Of a stretch of DNA of 64,000 nt, positions 43,784 through 53,582 are shown one piece after another; position 1 is the first letter of the stretch; every line of letters starts with the position of its first letter. The stretch is from NCBI RefSeq assembly GCF_025465945.1, contig NZ_JANLNW010000011.1:85421-149420 (forward strand). The letters are read 5' to 3'. This DNA is from Pseudomonas sp. 6D_7.1_Bac1 (GTDB lineage: Bacteria; Pseudomonadota; Gammaproteobacteria; Pseudomonadales; Pseudomonadaceae). The notes below the pieces were generated by a model. It saw only the letters and a program-made list of their open reading frames with translations, did no database searches and was not told where the DNA came from. A program made the translations under genes and the position numbers.

Positions 43784-44962
43784 TCAAACCCTGTGCGCTT
43801 GAAGCACCGAGGCATAGTTGGCGACCGCCATGCCGCCCATGTTGAACAACAGACCGAACTCGGGATTCGGCACGGCCAGGCCGATCGGGTCGCCCGTCAT
43901 CTGCCGAAAGGCCAGGGCGTGCATCGACACCCCCGTGGCGCCCACAGGATGCCCCTTGGCCTTGAGCCCACCGGACAAATTCACCGGGAGGCGCCCGCCC
44001 GCCCGCACGATACCGTCATCCAGAGCCCGATGCCCCTCGCCTTTGGGCGCCAGGCCCATGGCTTCGTAGATCAACAGTTCGGCGATGGTGAAGCAGTCAT
44101 GGACCTCGGCAAAGCTCAGGTCGCCCAGGGTTACATTGGCCCCGCGCAGGGCCGAATGGATCGCACGCTTCGGGCCTTCAAACGCGAGGATGTCGCGCTG
44201 GGCAATCGGCAGGAAGTCGTTGACCTGAGTCACCGAGCGAATCAGCACGTCACGACGAAACAGCCGGGCACGCCTGGACGAGGCCAGCACAATGGCGGCA
44301 GCCCCATCGCTGATCAGCGAACAATCGGTCAGGCGCAACGAGTCCGCCACATAGGGATTACTCTTGGACACGTTGTTGCAATGTTCAAAATCCATGACCC
44401 GGTGCATCTGCGCCAGGGGGTTAGCCATGGCGTTGGAGTGGTTCTTGGTGGCGATAGCGGCCATGGACGCCATGGGGCAATGGTAGCGGTCACGGTATTG
44501 TTGCGCGGCCAGGCCGAACAGCTGCGGAAAACTGAGCCCGGCCTCTTCGACATCGTTCTGATAACCCGCACCGGCCAGGGCCTTGGTGACGTCGACCGTG
44601 GTGTTGGAGGTCATCTTCTCGGCGCCCACGATCAGCACCAGTTCAGCGGAGCCTGAGAGGATCGCATTGATGCCCGCATGAATCGCCGCCGAACCCGAAG
44701 CGCAAGCGTTTTCGCAGCGGGTCGCGGGCTTGAAGCGCAAGCCTGGGTCGGCTTGCAGCATCAATGAGGCAGGAAAACCATCCGGTACCATCCCCGAGTT
44801 GAAATGCCCGAGGAACATAGCGTCGATTTCTGAGGCGTCGATGGCTGCGTCCGCCAGGGCTTCGCGGGTGACCTGAACGATCAGGTCTTCAAGCGTGGAA
44901 CCGTCCAGACGGCCAAAACGGGAGTGACCGGCAGCGACAATGGATACGGAATCATGGGGCAT
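43784..44962 (-). CDS. SCP-x-type thiolase (acetyl-CoA acetyltransferase)
   Basis: 392 residues. Nucleophilic Cys87 lies in E-N-A-C-A-S-G-S, and the C-terminal G-G-L-K-A-K-G-H-P-V-G-A-T-G carries the catalytic His. The first half shows V-A-A-G-H-S-R-F-G, typical of nonspecific lipid-transfer-type thiolases. Many such enzymes are encoded with a small DUF35 zinc-ribbon/OB-fold partner; none is seen here. First gene of the ligase/transporter operon, divergent from a LuxR-type gene at 45114. Confidence 0.92.
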   Translation of the reverse strand: MPHDSVSIVAAGHSRFGRLDGSTLEDLIVQVTREALADAAIDASEIDAMFLGHFNSGMVPDGFPASLMLQADPGLRFKPATRCENACASGSAAIHAGINAILSGSAELVLIVGAEKMTSNTTVDVTKALAGAGYQNDVEEAGLSFPQLFGLAAQQYRDRYHCPMASMAAIATKNHSNAMANPLAQMHRVMDFEHCNNVSKSNPYVADSLRLTDCSLISDGAAAIVLASSRRARLFRRDVLIRSVTQVNDFLPIAQRDILAFEGPKRAIHSALRGANVTLGDLSFAEVHDCFTIAELLIYEAMGLAPKGEGHRALDDGIVRAGGRLPVNLSGGLKAKGHPVGATGVSMHALAFRQMTGDPIGLAVPNPEFGLLFNMGGMAVANYASVLQAHRV

Positions 44963-45113
44963 GGTGATTTTCTTCTGTGCTTGGATCAGGCATTCCTTAC
45001 AATGACCTACCGCCCGGACCGCTCGCTAGTTCGTGCAACTACGTACACGGATAAGTAACTGCACTGACCCATTGTGTTGTCAGTAGCGCATTGAAATCGA
45101 GGCAGGATGCCCA

Positions 45114-45686
45114 ATGACCGTCTTCGCACAACAACTGAAAGACCTTGAGCGTCTGGCGTTCCAGGTGTCACCCGCCCCGCAACTCATCACCGGCAACCGC
45201 GTGATGCTCGACTGCAACGAAGCATTCCTGGAGTTGTTCGGCTACCAGCGCGAAGAGCTTCTGGGTCATCTGACCCTGCTGATCTATCCCTCCCAGGCGG
45301 ACTACAAAACCATCGGCACTCGCAGCCAGAACTGGTTGCGTAACAGCCAGAGCGGCTCCTACTCCGATGAACGCTTCATGCAACACAAAAGCGGCGAGGT
45401 GTTCTGGGCCAGGTCGCACGGCTATACCTTGACCGTGGACGACCCGTTCAAACTGATGGTCTGGCACTTCGAACGCATGGACCGGCCGCACCACGCGACG
45501 GTGAACCTCACGCCCCGCGAGCGCGAAATCTCGATGCACATCGTCAACGGCCTGACCTGCAAGGAAGTGGCCAAAAAACTGGCGATATCCCACCGAACCG
45601 TGGAAGTCCATCGCGCCCGCCTGATGAAAAAGCTGCAGGCCAAGAACAGTGCGGAGCTGGTTTCGAAGATTATTTTTGTGAGTTGA
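45114..45686 (+). CDS. PAS-LuxR transcriptional regulator
   Basis: 190 residues. A PAS domain (about 20-115, with L-E-L-F-G-Y-Q-R-E-E-L-L-G and W-A-R-S-H-G-Y-T) precedes a GerE-type helix-turn-helix (T-P-R-E-R-E-I-S-M-H-I-V-N-G-L-T, then S-H-R-T-V-E-V-H-R-A-R-L). It is divergent from the thiolase operon and is the likely regulator. No receiver domain is present, so ligand or redox sensing by the PAS domain is expected. Confidence 0.92.
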   Translation: MTVFAQQLKDLERLAFQVSPAPQLITGNRVMLDCNEAFLELFGYQREELLGHLTLLIYPSQADYKTIGTRSQNWLRNSQSGSYSDERFMQHKSGEVFWARSHGYTLTVDDPFKLMVWHFERMDRPHHATVNLTPREREISMHIVNGLTCKEVAKKLAISHRTVEVHRARLMKKLQAKNSAELVSKIIFVS

Positions 45687-45743
45687 TGAATAAGGGTTTA
45701 AGAGTCAGAGGGAGCTGAAAATAAATCTGCCCCCTCTTCCGTT

Positions 45744-46181
45744 TCAGCACTTCTTCGCCTGCTCCTTCGCCTGTGCCCACAAACGCTCTTCCTGTTCCCT
45801 CAGCTCCGGTGTGAACTCGGCGCCGAAATCTTCCGCCTCAAACACCTGGCGAATCTCGATCTCAGCCTCTGTGCCCGGCATCGGGTTGGGGCAGCGTTTG
45901 ACCCAGTCGATGGCTTCCTGCTTCGACTTCACCTGCCACAGCCAGTAGCCGGCGATCAGTTCCTTGGTTTCGGCAAACGGGCCGTCGATCACCGTGCGTT
46001 TCTCGCCCGAGAAGCGCACGCGGGTGCCTTTGCTGCTGGGGTGCAGGCCTTCACCGCCGAGCAGGATGCCGGCCTTGACCAGTTCTTCGTTGTAGTTGCC
46101 CATCGCGGTCAACAATTCCTGGGTGGGCATCACGCCGGCTTCAGAATCCTTGCTGGCTTTCACAATGATCATGAATCGCAT
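45744..46181 (-). CDS. YCII-related (YciI-like) protein
   Basis: 145 residues from ATG 46181 (GGAGATAAGACA upstream). A ferredoxin-like fold starts M-R-F-M-I-I-V-K-A and has G-E-G-L-H-P-S, D-G-P-F-A-E-T-K-E-L-I-A-G-Y-W. Such proteins are common beside sigma factors or stress genes, but here the gene stands alone. Catalytic function is unproven; the His-Asp pair of some YciI proteins may be present. Confidence 0.9.
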   Translation of the reverse strand: MRFMIIVKASKDSEAGVMPTQELLTAMGNYNEELVKAGILLGGEGLHPSSKGTRVRFSGEKRTVIDGPFAETKELIAGYWLWQVKSKQEAIDWVKRCPNPMPGTEAEIEIRQVFEAEDFGAEFTPELREQEERLWAQAKEQAKKC

Positions 46182-46430
46182 TGTCTTATCTCCGCTGGAT
46201 TTGAGTGATTCACTTCCTAGTCGAATGGCTGCGTCCCAAATCGACAGCTGTCCATTCTTTATTGCCGCGCCTGTCAAACGATCCTAGGACATTTCCCGCA
46301 AACTGCGGCGTCATTGATGAACTGGAAAGCCTCTCATCGTGGAGATACATTTGAATCGTCGCTGCAGATGAGTGACCGGTTGTGACAGGCCGAAAAAGTG
46401 TAGGCCTCTCGAGACTACCGGAGCTCCACC

Positions 46431-46724
46431 ATGAAAAAGATCACCCCCAACTCCCCCGAAAAACCCGCGACTCCCACAAGCCAGCTCTTCACCCTCCGCC
46501 CCGACATCGACACCGAAACCCTGCTGATCCACACCAGCGAAACCCTCGCCTCGCTCAATGTCATGACCACCGATCTGGCCTTCCAGCTCGACGACTCGCG
46601 TCGCAACGTGGCGCTGGCGATTCAGCAGTTGGTCGTATTGGGCGAGTTGCTGGTGAACCGGGCGCTGGAGCACTTCGACACGCCGGACGCTGCGCACGAA
46701 CCTCAACCCGCCGCTCACCACTGA
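46431..46724 (+). CDS. DUF6124-type small protein
   Basis: 97 residues, mostly one helical hairpin: T-E-T-L-L-I-H-T-S-E-T-L-A-S-L and R-R-N-V-A-L-A-I-Q-Q-L-V-V-L-G-E-L-L. A Pro-rich N-terminus and His-rich end frame it. These small cytoplasmic proteins are widespread in Pseudomonas and have no known role. A related gene follows 35 bases downstream. Confidence 0.85.
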   Translation: MKKITPNSPEKPATPTSQLFTLRPDIDTETLLIHTSETLASLNVMTTDLAFQLDDSRRNVALAIQQLVVLGELLVNRALEHFDTPDAAHEPQPAAHH

Positions 46725-46759
46725 GTGGTCACGTTCTGCTCATGAATGGAGGTTCTGCC

Positions 46760-47017
46760 ATGGCTCGATACATGCCCATCACCGGCATCGACTGCACTGT
46801 CGCATCCCTGTTGATCGACACCGAAGCACCGCTGGACGTGCTGCACGAAACAGCCGCCTACCGCATCCGCACCGCGACCCAACTGCTGGAGAACGTCGCC
46901 ACCGGCGAGGGGATTCACAGTGAACTGGCACGTGCGTTGGTTGTTTCGCTGCGCGATGGTTGCGATTTGCTGGACGTTGTAGGGCGACGATTGCAGGCGC
47001 AGGTTTTATCGTCGTAA
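46760..47017 (+). CDS. DUF3077-like small protein
   Basis: 85 residues with a strong GGAGG eight bases before the start. It begins A-S-L-L-I-D-T-E-A-P-L-D-V-L-H-E-T-A-A-Y and continues as helices, the DUF3077 pattern. It resembles its upstream neighbour in layout and may share its transcript. The longer frame upstream of 46760 is not supported by a ribosome-binding site. Function unknown. Confidence 0.85.
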   Translation: MARYMPITGIDCTVASLLIDTEAPLDVLHETAAYRIRTATQLLENVATGEGIHSELARALVVSLRDGCDLLDVVGRRLQAQVLSS

Positions 47018-47080
47018 GGAAAAAAGTGGCCTCGTGGGTAATGTCAGTCAGTTAAGAGATTCCGGGCGCAACACATGACC

Positions 47081-47216
47081 CGTAGCAGCTGCCGAAGGCT
47101 GCGTTCGAGTGCGTAGCACTCGCAAATCCTGCTTGCACGATTAATCTGAAAGACCGCATGGCGAGATTTTACGACCGCTTCGCGGCCGAACGCAGGCTTC
47201 GCCAGCTGCTACGGAT
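47081..47216. repeat. Inverted REP-like pair in intergenic gap
   Basis: CCGTAGCAGCTGCCGAAGGC at 47081-47100, continuing GCGTTCG, faces its reverse complement around 47187-47216 (CGAACGC, then GCCAGCTGCTACGG). A GAGTGCGTAGCACTC hairpin lies between. It fills much of the 47018-47367 gap, where I see no gene. Confidence 0.8.
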
Positions 47217-47367
47217 TGCGTACTGGCTTAACTGACTGGCATCACCCTCGCGGGCCACTTTCCAGCAATTGAGTTAACCCGTGCTCTGTTCATGCGAAGC
47301 CTCGGACTCAACAGAAGGTTTCACTTTCTGTAACTTACCGTTGAGCCAAAAGGTCATTGTGAGAGGA

Positions 47368-48354
47368 CTAACGCGCACGTCCCCACCACCGCTTCACCCA
47401 CAACGCCCCCACAATCCCCACGACAATCGAGGCCAATGGCAACGTCGAGGTTAAACTCAGTGTCGGAAACACCAGCAAAATCTGTGAGTCGTTGCCACCG
47501 AGCATCATCGATGCACCGGTGCCCATCAGCACCCCGGACAGCAAGTGCACGCTCGCCTTCGACAGGTTGAACGGCTGGAAGCTGAAGGTTTTGCGGTACA
47601 GGGTGAAGCTGAGCATGCCCATCAGCAGCATCACGAACACCGCGATGCGCTGGCCGGTGATGGTCGTTTGTTCGGGCATCCAGAACAGCTGTGACAGGTG
47701 GTAGAAGAATACGCTGGGCGTCCATTGCGGCTCGAAGGTGTACAGCGCGCTGGTCAGCGCTCCCAGCAGCATGCTGGAGAACACCAGGTGTTTGTCGCCG
47801 TGAACATAGGCCAGAAAAAGCAGCGCGATCAGCACCACACCCAGGGTGAGCAGATAGTGGCTGCTGGAGATTTCGGGCATCAGCAGGGTTCTGTGCTCGG
47901 GCAACATGTTGAGCCGATACCACAGCACAATCCCCAGCACCCAGCCGACAATCGTAAAGGCCTTGTTGAGGTTGCCGCAGGTGAGTTTGGTCAGGGTGCC
48001 AACGCTGCAACCATCGTTGAGCACCGAGGCGACGCCAAATAACAGTCCGCCCCCTATCAGCAACGGATACCCGACTTCTGGCGTGAACAACGGCTGGCTG
48101 ATGCCGAAATGGTGATAAATCGGCGCCAGCAGCAGGCCGAACAGTCCGCAGGAAACCAGCGCAACAAACAAAGTGGGCCGACGCTTGAGCAGCAGAGCGC
48201 TGGCATTGACCAGGCACATGCCCATCCGCTGCGAAACCCAGCCAATCAGGAATGCCAGCAACCACGCGATCAGCAACGAAAGCACACGCCTCCTTACATC
48301 TTGGTAGACCCATTGATGGGTAAAGACTAGTCGGCTTTTCAATGGGCTCGCCAA
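47368..48354 (-). CDS. YeeE/YedE-type (TsuA-like) transport protein
   Basis: 328 residues with about ten hydrophobic helices. The family's Cys-bearing loops are visible as R-M-G-M-C-L-V-N-A-S and N-D-G-C-S-V-G-T-L-T-K-L. A third loop, V-L-M-G-T-G-A-S-M-M-L-G-G-N-D, has the family spacing but no Cys. Members carry thiosulfate or other sulfur compounds through Cys relays. A third-loop Cys is missing in this copy, so transport chemistry may differ. No TusA-like partner gene is seen next to it. Confidence 0.85.
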   Translation of the reverse strand: MASPLKSRLVFTHQWVYQDVRRRVLSLLIAWLLAFLIGWVSQRMGMCLVNASALLLKRRPTLFVALVSCGLFGLLLAPIYHHFGISQPLFTPEVGYPLLIGGGLLFGVASVLNDGCSVGTLTKLTCGNLNKAFTIVGWVLGIVLWYRLNMLPEHRTLLMPEISSSHYLLTLGVVLIALLFLAYVHGDKHLVFSSMLLGALTSALYTFEPQWTPSVFFYHLSQLFWMPEQTTITGQRIAVFVMLLMGMLSFTLYRKTFSFQPFNLSKASVHLLSGVLMGTGASMMLGGNDSQILLVFPTLSLTSTLPLASIVVGIVGALWVKRWWGRAR

Positions 48355-48501
48355 GACATAAAGGGTGACCGGCCCGGTTCTGCTGCGCTATAAACCGGTC
48401 CTCCCTTGCCAATAATGTTTCCAATTCACAATTTGTTAAGAAGTGGTCTCGTATACTTTCGAGTCCTGTTTTACTCTCGGCCCTCATTCTTCGGTAGCCT
48501 G

Positions 48502-49962
48502 ATGCCTATGTCACGCCCTGCCCCACTCCTGCTGTTACTCACCTGCCTGCTGTTCTTCTTTGCCCTTGGCAATCACCAATTGCAAGGCTCCACCGAACCC
48601 CGGGTTGCCGGGATCGCCATGGAAATGCACCTGGATAACGACTGGGTGACGCCGCGTCTGTTCGGTCAGCCCTTTCTGGAGAAACCGCCGCTGAGCCTGT
48701 GGCTCGATGCCGGCGCAATCCGTGCGTTTGGTGCCACGCCATTGGCGGTGCGCCTGGCCTCGGCCTTCGCCGGGCTGTTCAGCGTGATGCTGCTGTACGC
48801 CATGCTGCGTCGATTCGGCCGGCCAACGACCATCGCCTGGGTCGCCGGGATCATGCTGGCAACCATGGCCAGTTACTGGGGCAACGTTCGCGGTGTTGGT
48901 GAAGACGCACTGCTGAGCCTTGGTGTAACCCTGGCGTTGCTGTCGTTCTATCAGGCCCAGCGCCAGCAAGCCGAACAGCGTGGTGCCATGGGCAGCTGGT
49001 TGCTGTTCGCCGTCGGTATCGCCATCGCCACGTTGAGTAAAGGTGTACTCGGCCTGGCGATGCCTGGCGTGGTGATTTTTGCCTATCTGCTGGCCGAAAG
49101 CCTGATCGACAAACGCTTCAGCCTGCCGCGCTGGATAAGCCCGGCGCTGGTGACCCTGCTCGGCCTGATCCCCTTGGCGATCTGGCTCTTCATGCTCTAT
49201 CAGCGCGGCGGTTCGCAGGCACTGGCCGAGGTGTTGCTGACCAACAGCGTCGGTCGCTTCAACGGTTCGTTCGTCGAAGCCGGACACTACGAACCCTTCT
49301 ATTACTACCTGGCCAAACTGCCGGAAGCCTTTCTGCCGTGGAACATCCTGGTGTACCTGGGGTTGTGGCATTTCCGTAAAAGCCTGGCGAACAATCGCTA
49401 CCTGCTGTTCTTCACACTGTGGCTGCTCGCACAGTTCCTCATGCTGACCCTCGCGTCGAGCAAGCGCACCGTGTACCTGATGTCACTGACACCGGCCGCC
49501 GCGGTATTGGCAGCGGAATATGCGGCAGTGCTGTACGAGCGCCTGCGCCAGCACACCGAAGCATCGACGTTGCTCGGCAAAATCGCCCGCAATCGCCGCG
49601 GTATCGCGATCGGTATTATCAGCGTGCTATTCGTCAGCTATCTGGCCGCCGCCCAATGGATCGTCCCGCGTGCCGACCGCAAACTGTCGTTCCTGCCATT
49701 GACCGAGCAAATCCAGACCATGCAGGCCAACGGACAAGAAGTGGCGCTGTATCAGCCGAACGAACGGACAGCCGGTGCGACCGTGTTCTACACCCATACC
49801 CTGCTCAAGGACTTGCAGACCGAAGCCGAGCTGACGGCGTTTCTCGCCGCATCGCCGACTCATGTGGCGCTGATTGCCAGCGAGACTGAGCCCGCAGCAC
49901 CGTTGAAGGTACTGAAGAAAATGCTGGTGGGACGTCAGGATTACTATTTCGTCGCGCAGTAA
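48502..49962 (+). CDS. ArnT-like glycosyltransferase (GT-C, PMT-type)
   Basis: About 486 residues from ATG 48502 (ATG 48508 also possible). The N-terminal helix is followed by the periplasmic motif E-P-R-V-A-G-I-A-M-E-M and F-G-Q-P-F-L-E-K-P-P-L-S-L-W, the hallmark of ArnT-type polyprenyl-phosphate glycosyltransferases. About 11 further hydrophobic helices follow. ArnT adds aminoarabinose to lipid A, but no arn operon surrounds this gene, so the sugar and acceptor are uncertain. The gene is followed by a clear terminator. Confidence 0.88.
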   Translation: MPMSRPAPLLLLLTCLLFFFALGNHQLQGSTEPRVAGIAMEMHLDNDWVTPRLFGQPFLEKPPLSLWLDAGAIRAFGATPLAVRLASAFAGLFSVMLLYAMLRRFGRPTTIAWVAGIMLATMASYWGNVRGVGEDALLSLGVTLALLSFYQAQRQQAEQRGAMGSWLLFAVGIAIATLSKGVLGLAMPGVVIFAYLLAESLIDKRFSLPRWISPALVTLLGLIPLAIWLFMLYQRGGSQALAEVLLTNSVGRFNGSFVEAGHYEPFYYYLAKLPEAFLPWNILVYLGLWHFRKSLANNRYLLFFTLWLLAQFLMLTLASSKRTVYLMSLTPAAAVLAAEYAAVLYERLRQHTEASTLLGKIARNRRGIAIGIISVLFVSYLAAAQWIVPRADRKLSFLPLTEQIQTMQANGQEVALYQPNERTAGATVFYTHTLLKDLQTEAELTAFLAASPTHVALIASETEPAAPLKVLKKMLVGRQDYYFVAQ

Positions 49963-49972
49963 CACGACCCAC

Positions 49973-50008
49973 AAAAAAACGGCACCTGATGCAGGTGCCG
50001 TTTTTTAT
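49973..50008. terminator. Bidirectional Rho-independent terminator
   Basis: ACGGCACCTG-AT-CAGGTGCCGT forms a perfect stem flanked by A-run and T-run. It lies between the convergent glycosyltransferase and histidine phosphatase genes and can serve both. Confidence 0.93.
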
Positions 50009-50047
50009 TGTCTGGCGAACGTCAGCCGGGAAGATCAACCCGGCGGG

Positions 50048-50731
50048 TTACTTGATCTCGACGGATTTCCAGTCAGGGGCTTCGATCAGCCCAAGCAATT
50101 TCGGGTTGGTTTGCGCGCTATCAACCGTAAAAAACAGCGACGCGCCATACCCCGGGGTCGACGACGTCGGCAACTTCAGTTCTTTTTCCAGTTGCGCCAT
50201 GCACTCGCTGTGGGTGACCAGCACCAGATTACGGCCGGCGACCTTGTGCGCCAGCACGTCACGCAACATTGTGCCTTTGCAGTTGAAGAGCCAGTCCTGG
50301 GGGCTGCCGAGCTTGTCGAACATGTAGTGCGACGTTTGCACGGCCCGCGTCAACGGGCTGTTGTAAATATCGGCATTGGCCAGGCCCAGGTGCGCGAACT
50401 GCGAACCTATCGCGGCAGCCACGCTGCGCGCGCGATCGGTAATGCCATCGGCACTGTCCAGGCAAGGGGCACTGGAGTGGTCGCATCGCTCGACATGGCG
50501 GATCAGCACAATCGTATCGCCCTTGGCCCAACTGGCCGCCAAGACCTTGTCCCCGGCAATATTGCCGTGAGCCAGGTCCGCAGGGCCGGCGGGGCGGAGC
50601 AGCCAGACTGTCAGCGCAATAACAACGAGTGCAGCCAGCAGTAAAACGGCAATGCTTTTAACGCGAGAGAGCCCGCCCACATTCAGTGAACGCTTGATAC
50701 CCGCACGACCCAGTCTTGACTCCACTTTCAA
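50048..50731 (-). CDS. Membrane-anchored histidine phosphatase-like protein
   Basis: About 227 residues from a TTG at 50731, chosen because AGAGG lies five bases upstream; the start is uncertain. One transmembrane helix (about 24-44) precedes a periplasmic domain with L-I-R-H-V-E-R-C-D and T-H-S-E-C-M-A, the two His motifs of the histidine phosphatase superfamily. The usual R-H-G is R-H-V here, so catalytic activity is likely but the subclass is unusual. Confidence 0.82.
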   Translation of the reverse strand: MKVESRLGRAGIKRSLNVGGLSRVKSIAVLLLAALVVIALTVWLLRPAGPADLAHGNIAGDKVLAASWAKGDTIVLIRHVERCDHSSAPCLDSADGITDRARSVAAAIGSQFAHLGLANADIYNSPLTRAVQTSHYMFDKLGSPQDWLFNCKGTMLRDVLAHKVAGRNLVLVTHSECMAQLEKELKLPTSSTPGYGASLFFTVDSAQTNPKLLGLIEAPDWKSVEIK

Positions 50732-51025
50732 ACTGCCTCTGACGCTCGAATGCCCGATTATTCGGTCGAGTATAAAGTTTGACGCATCAGTACCCAGTGA
50801 AATGAATGTAAAAAAGCTCAGCCGATGAGCCTGCCCCATGCCCACCACACTCTCCCCGCTCGCGTTACTGGCCCGACACGCTGTAAATCCTCATGAAGAA
50901 AAACGTTTCAGCTATCGCGCCAGCCGCCGATACACCCCCTACGAACACATTCTGCTGGCCTCCAAAAACAACAATCTTCCAGCCAACTGACGATCAAGAA
51001 GCGCAACGTTCCTGGAGGAATTTTG

Positions 51026-52945
51026 ATGAATAGCTGGTTCGCCAACATTAGCGTCAACCTGAAGCTGAGCCTGGGTTTCGGCCTGGTGCTGGCCCTTACG
51101 TGCATCCTCGCTCTGACCGGCTGGACCAGCCTGGGTGGGCTGATCGACCGCAGTAACTGGATGAGCGGTATCACTCAGCTCAACGCGGGCCTGACCAAAC
51201 TGCGGGTCACCCGTTTGCAATACATGCTGGCCGACGGCGACGAAACCGTGGCGCAAACCGTGCAAACCGCCCTCGACGGCTTCAAGGCCCAGCAGCAATT
51301 ACTGCTGTCGAGCCTCAAGAGCCCGGAAAACCTCAAGCTGCTCAATGAGCAAGGCGCGGTCATCGACGCCTACCAGCAATCGTTGAACAAAATGCGTAAC
51401 GCCTATCGGACTGTGAGCAGCGTGCGTCAGACCATGGGCGAGAATGCCGACAGCGCCAACACGCTGATCAATGACATCGACACCCGCGTGCGCCAGATGC
51501 CCTTGAGCGATCAGCGCTTCGAGCAGTTCCAGGCCATTACCGAGGCCAAGGAACAGTTTCAGCTCGCCCGCTACGAAGTTCGCGGCTACATCGCCGACAG
51601 CAATCCGGCCACCGAGCAAAAAGCCATCGCCCAACTGGACGCGGCCATCGCCAGCCTGAAAACACTCAACACGCATTTCGCCGACACCCAGCAAGACGCG
51701 TTGCGCCAGCTGCAAAGCGCGCTGCTCAATTACCGCAGCGCGTTGCAAGCCTATAAAGCGGCCAACAGCGACGTCGTCCAGGCTCGCCAGGAAATGACCG
51801 TCCAGGGCAACGACATCGTTGCGCGCAGTGATGCGCTGTATCAGATCCAGCTGGATCGCCGTGACGCCGAAAGCGCCCAGGCACGCACCCTGCAACTGAT
51901 CAGCACCTTGCTGGCATTGCTGGTCGGCGTCCTTGCGGCCGTGACCATTACCCGGCAAATCACCCGCCCACTGCGCGAAACCCTGGCCGTGGTCGAGCGT
52001 ATTGCCAGTGGCGACCTGACCCAGGATGTCCACGTGACCCGTCGCGACGAACTCGGCGTGTTGCAGCAAGGCATCGCACGGATGGGCGTCACCCTGCGCG
52101 ATTTGATCAGCGGTATTCGTGATGGCGTCACGCAGATCGCCAGCGCCGCCGAAGAGCTGTCGGCCGTCACCGAAGAAACCAGTGCCGGGGTCAACAGCCA
52201 GAAGATCGAAACCGATCAGGTGGCCACTGCCATGCACGAAATGACGGCCACCGTGCAGGAAGTCGCACGCAACGCCGAACAAGCGTCGCAAGCGGCAGCC
52301 GCAGCTGACGGCGAAGCCCGCGAAGGCGATAAAGTGGTCAACGAAGCGATCGCTCAGATCGAACGTCTGGCCAGCGAAGTGGTGCGCTCCACCGAAGCCA
52401 TGACCGTGCTGCAACAGGAAAGCGACAAGATCGGCAGTGTCATGGACGTGATCAAGGCCGTCGCCGAACAGACCAACCTGCTGGCACTCAACGCCGCCAT
52501 CGAAGCCGCACGTGCCGGTGAAGCCGGTCGCGGTTTCGCCGTGGTCGCGGACGAAGTGCGTGGCCTGGCCCAACGCACGCAGAAATCCACCGAGGAAATC
52601 GAAGGTCTGGTCGCCGGTCTGCAGAACGGCACTCAGCAAGTGGCCGCGGTGATGAACAACAGCCGCAGCCTGACCGACAGCAGTGTCGAGCTGACCCGCA
52701 AGGCCGGTGTGTCACTGGAAAACATCACCCGCACGGTGTCGAACATCCAGTCGATGAACCAGCAGATCGCCGCCGCTGCCGAGCAGCAAAGCGCCGTGGC
52801 CGAAGAGATCAGCCGCAGCATCATCAACGTGCGCGACGTCTCCGAGCAAACCGCCGCCGCCAGCGATGAAACTGCTGCGTCCAGTGTTGAGCTGGCGCGG
52901 TTGGGCAATCAGTTGCAGATGATGGTCAGCCACTTCAGGGTCTGA
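51026..52945 (+). CDS. Methyl-accepting chemotaxis protein
   Basis: 639 residues; the start at 51026 has a strong GGAGGAATT upstream. Helix 1 (about 12-32) and helix 2 (about 289-309) bracket a periplasmic all-helical domain, probably a four-helix bundle type. A HAMP domain (about 310-365) and the signalling domain follow, with the conserved hairpin [20 protein letters not shown] and E-V-R-G-L-A. No C-terminal CheR-binding pentapeptide is present (ends M-V-S-H-F-R-V). Ligand unknown. Confidence 0.96.
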   Translation: MNSWFANISVNLKLSLGFGLVLALTCILALTGWTSLGGLIDRSNWMSGITQLNAGLTKLRVTRLQYMLADGDETVAQTVQTALDGFKAQQQLLLSSLKSPENLKLLNEQGAVIDAYQQSLNKMRNAYRTVSSVRQTMGENADSANTLINDIDTRVRQMPLSDQRFEQFQAITEAKEQFQLARYEVRGYIADSNPATEQKAIAQLDAAIASLKTLNTHFADTQQDALRQLQSALLNYRSALQAYKAANSDVVQARQEMTVQGNDIVARSDALYQIQLDRRDAESAQARTLQLISTLLALLVGVLAAVTITRQITRPLRETLAVVERIASGDLTQDVHVTRRDELGVLQQGIARMGVTLRDLISGIRDGVTQIASAAEELSAVTEETSAGVNSQKIETDQVATAMHEMTATVQEVARNAEQASQAAAAADGEAREGDKVVNEAIAQIERLASEVVRSTEAMTVLQQESDKIGSVMDVIKAVAEQTNLLALNAAIEAARAGEAGRGFAVVADEVRGLAQRTQKSTEEIEGLVAGLQNGTQQVAAVMNNSRSLTDSSVELTRKAGVSLENITRTVSNIQSMNQQIAAAAEQQSAVAEEISRSIINVRDVSEQTAAASDETAASSVELARLGNQLQMMVSHFRV

Positions 52946-52974
52946 CATTCATATTGCTGTGAATGAAAGATCCA

Positions 52975-53067
52975 TTCGCGAGCAAGCCCGCTCCCACATT
53001 AGATAGGTGCTGACCACTGAACAGTGACACGACACAAATCCTGTGTGGGAGCGGGCTTGCTCGCGAA
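52975..53067. repeat. Inverted REP pair
   Basis: TTCGCGAGCAAGCCCGCTCC at 52975-52994 continues to CACA and is found in exact reverse complement at 53044-53067. The 24-bp arms are separated by 45 bases. It lies between a chemoreceptor and a convergent VOC-family gene. Confidence 0.9.
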
Positions 53068-53093
53068 GGCTATCTACCTGTCAGCGAAAACGC

Positions 53094-53462
53094 TCAAACA
53101 CTAATCGCATTGGTAAACACCAACCGATTGCCGAACGGATCGCTGATGGTCATGTCCTGGCTCCCCCAGGGCATGGCCTGAATCTGTGGATGAGCGAAAC
53201 GGTATTCCTTGGCCAGCAATTGCTGCTGGAACGCTTCCAGCTCATCGGTCTCGATGCGCAGCGCCGAACCCGGCGTAGCGTCGCCGTGGTGCTCGGACAG
53301 GTGCAACACGCATTCACCCCGCGACACCTGCATATAGAGCGGGAAGCTCTCTTCGAAACGGTGCTGCCAGTCGAGGGTGAAACCAAGAAAGTTGACGTAG
53401 AACTCCAGCGCCTTGGCTTCATCGAAGATCCGCAGGATCGGGGTGGTTTTACCGAAGCTCAT
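53094..53462 (-). CDS. VOC-superfamily (glyoxalase/bleomycin-resistance-like) protein
   Basis: 122 residues. The fold begins T-P-I-L-R-I-F-D-E-A-K-A-L-E-F-Y-V-N-F-L-G-F and includes L-H-L-S-E-H-H-G-D and D-P-F-G-N-R-L-V-F-T. Metal-binding positions are partly kept (H in L-H-L-S-E-H). Members act as isomerases, dioxygenases or antibiotic-binding proteins. No adjacent gene defines the substrate. Confidence 0.9.
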   Translation of the reverse strand: MSFGKTTPILRIFDEAKALEFYVNFLGFTLDWQHRFEESFPLYMQVSRGECVLHLSEHHGDATPGSALRIETDELEAFQQQLLAKEYRFAHPQIQAMPWGSQDMTISDPFGNRLVFTNAISV

Positions 53463-53582
53463 TGCGCTACTCCCAAACTGAAAGGCCCCACTCTAGGTGG
53501 GTTGCATGACAGCGCTTCGGCTTGGGGGAGGCTTTCTTTAATTGCACAGTGCCATCATTGTGATGCGCCCCGCAGATCGCCG

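Noticed and set aside
51299..52639. A 446-codon antisense frame in the chemoreceptor gene
   Set aside because: The opposite strand has an unmistakable chemoreceptor; this frame is Gly/Ala/Leu low-complexity sequence with no family pattern.
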